Source: Dyadobacter sp. Leaf189 | GTDB lineage: Bacteria > Bacteroidota > Bacteroidia > Cytophagales > Spirosomataceae | Length of the DNA: 64,000 nucleotides | Assembly: GCF_001424405.1 (NCBI RefSeq) | Contig: NZ_LMPS01000005.1 | Coordinates: 434,001-498,000, forward strand | Direction: 5' to 3' | Part shown: in pieces, positions 63,701-64,000 of the stretch | Position numbering within the stretch: the first letter of the stretch is position 1 | How the letters are laid out: every line of letters starts with the position of its first letter | Program-made: the position numbers and the translations under genes | The notes under the pieces: model-generated | Databases searched by the model: none | Told to the model about the DNA's origin: nothing | The model's input: the letters and a program-made list of their open reading frames with translations, nothing else

Positions 63701-64000
63701 ATGCAAAAAAAGTTATTCGCGCTTGCTCTTTTTCTGGCGGCGACATTTACTGCACAGGCTCAGCAGTTTAAAGCCTTACTTTTTACCAAAACAGCCGGAT
63801 TTCACCACGTCTCCATTCACGAGGGCGTAGCCGGAATCCGTAACCTAGCTTCCCGCCACAATTTCAGTGTTGACTGGCAGGAGAATGCGGATGTTTTTAA
63901 TGAAAAAAGCCTGGCTAATTATCAGGTAGTGATTTTCCTGAATACAACGGGCGATATCCTCAACGATCAGCAGCAGGCGGCTTTTGAAAAGTACATTAAA
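63701..64000 (+). CDS. ThuA-domain protein (partial, runs off right edge)
   Basis: The first 100 codons of a secreted ThuA-like protein. The signal peptide is at 1-20 (ending AQAQQ). Then comes FKALLFTKTAGFHHVSIHEG and later YQVVIFLNTTGDILNDQQQA, which match the class I amidotransferase-like ThuA fold. ThuA proteins are found with carbohydrate-oxidation genes in Bacteroidota. The C-terminal part is not visible. Confidence 0.9.
   Translation, partial: MQKKLFALALFLAATFTAQAQQFKALLFTKTAGFHHVSIHEGVAGIRNLASRHNFSVDWQENADVFNEKSLANYQVVIFLNTTGDILNDQQQAAFEKYIK

Noticed and set aside
1-64000. CRISPR array, tRNA or rRNA gene
   Set aside because: No regularly spaced 25-40 bp repeats, cloverleaf arms or rRNA-like stretches were seen by eye; a tRNA scan was not possible.

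Overview
The window looks like a chromosomal segment of a Bacteroidota bacterium, most likely of the Cytophagales and Dyadobacter/Spirosoma-like. The evidence is a cbb3 oxidase with CcoN and CcoO in one reading frame, two secreted proteins with type IX secretion (T9SS) C-terminal sorting domains, SprB-like and DUF4907 proteins, LytS/LytTR regulation, a 7TMR-DISM regulator, and promoters of the Bacteroidota form TTG-N19/20-TAnnTTTG. The genus is an inference. No rRNA, tRNA, CRISPR array, integrase or complete insertion sequence was seen.

Layout. 1-4460 (minus) is a cytochrome cbb3 oxidase locus: ccoI, the 55-residue ccoS, and ccoNO running off the left edge. 4550-14027 (minus) holds a TspO-like membrane protein, a 2031-residue T9SS surface protein, a DUF4907 protein and a 7TMR-DISM/LuxR-type regulator. 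14176-22424 is mixed housekeeping: an SDR, a DUF486 protein, a lipid A-type acyltransferase, a TfoX-N protein, a fatty acid desaturase, a large VWA protein and a DUF1080 hydrolase. 22559-28999 carries an unknown membrane protein, a lipoprotein, an ECF sigma factor overlapping a putative anti-sigma/barrel protein, and a PQQ dehydrogenase with an inserted cytochrome c domain.

31141-38317 is the most interesting part. A full-length lanthipeptide dehydratase (LanB) is preceded, 31 bp upstream, by a 46-codon ORF (34250-34390) that looks like its precursor peptide, with a Ser/Thr-rich, single-Cys C-terminus. Just upstream lies a LytTR regulator/LytS kinase pair, and divergent from that pair is a fusion of a C39-like domain, a VKOR domain and a thioredoxin domain. 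Two pairs of 14-nt direct repeats, each with a 21-bp period, sit in front of the precursor gene and in front of the VKOR gene, each oriented toward the gene it precedes. They are good candidates for LytTR binding sites that tie the locus into one regulon. No LanC cyclase, exporter or protease is visible, so this may be an undescribed RiPP system of LanB plus disulfide-handling type.

38689-48276 includes a GH42-like T9SS enzyme, an ECF sigma/anti-sigma-like/DUF4097 set, an amidohydrolase, DUF2461 and macro-domain proteins, and a Tat-exported Gfo/Idh/MocA oxidoreductase. 48286-58743 contains two paralogous very large dehydrogenase/HEAT proteins. One is fused to an N-terminal SGNH domain and a C-terminal cupredoxin. 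The other carries a C-terminal heme c motif and has its SGNH partner as the separate upstream gene. An MFS transporter lies between them, which suggests periplasmic or outer-membrane oxidation and uptake of a carbohydrate-like substrate. 58792-64000 holds a lipoprotein, a Fic AMP-transferase with a striking palindromic upstream region, a divergent NmrA-like/HxlR pair with overlapping promoters, a BNR-repeat enzyme, and the start of a ThuA-domain protein.
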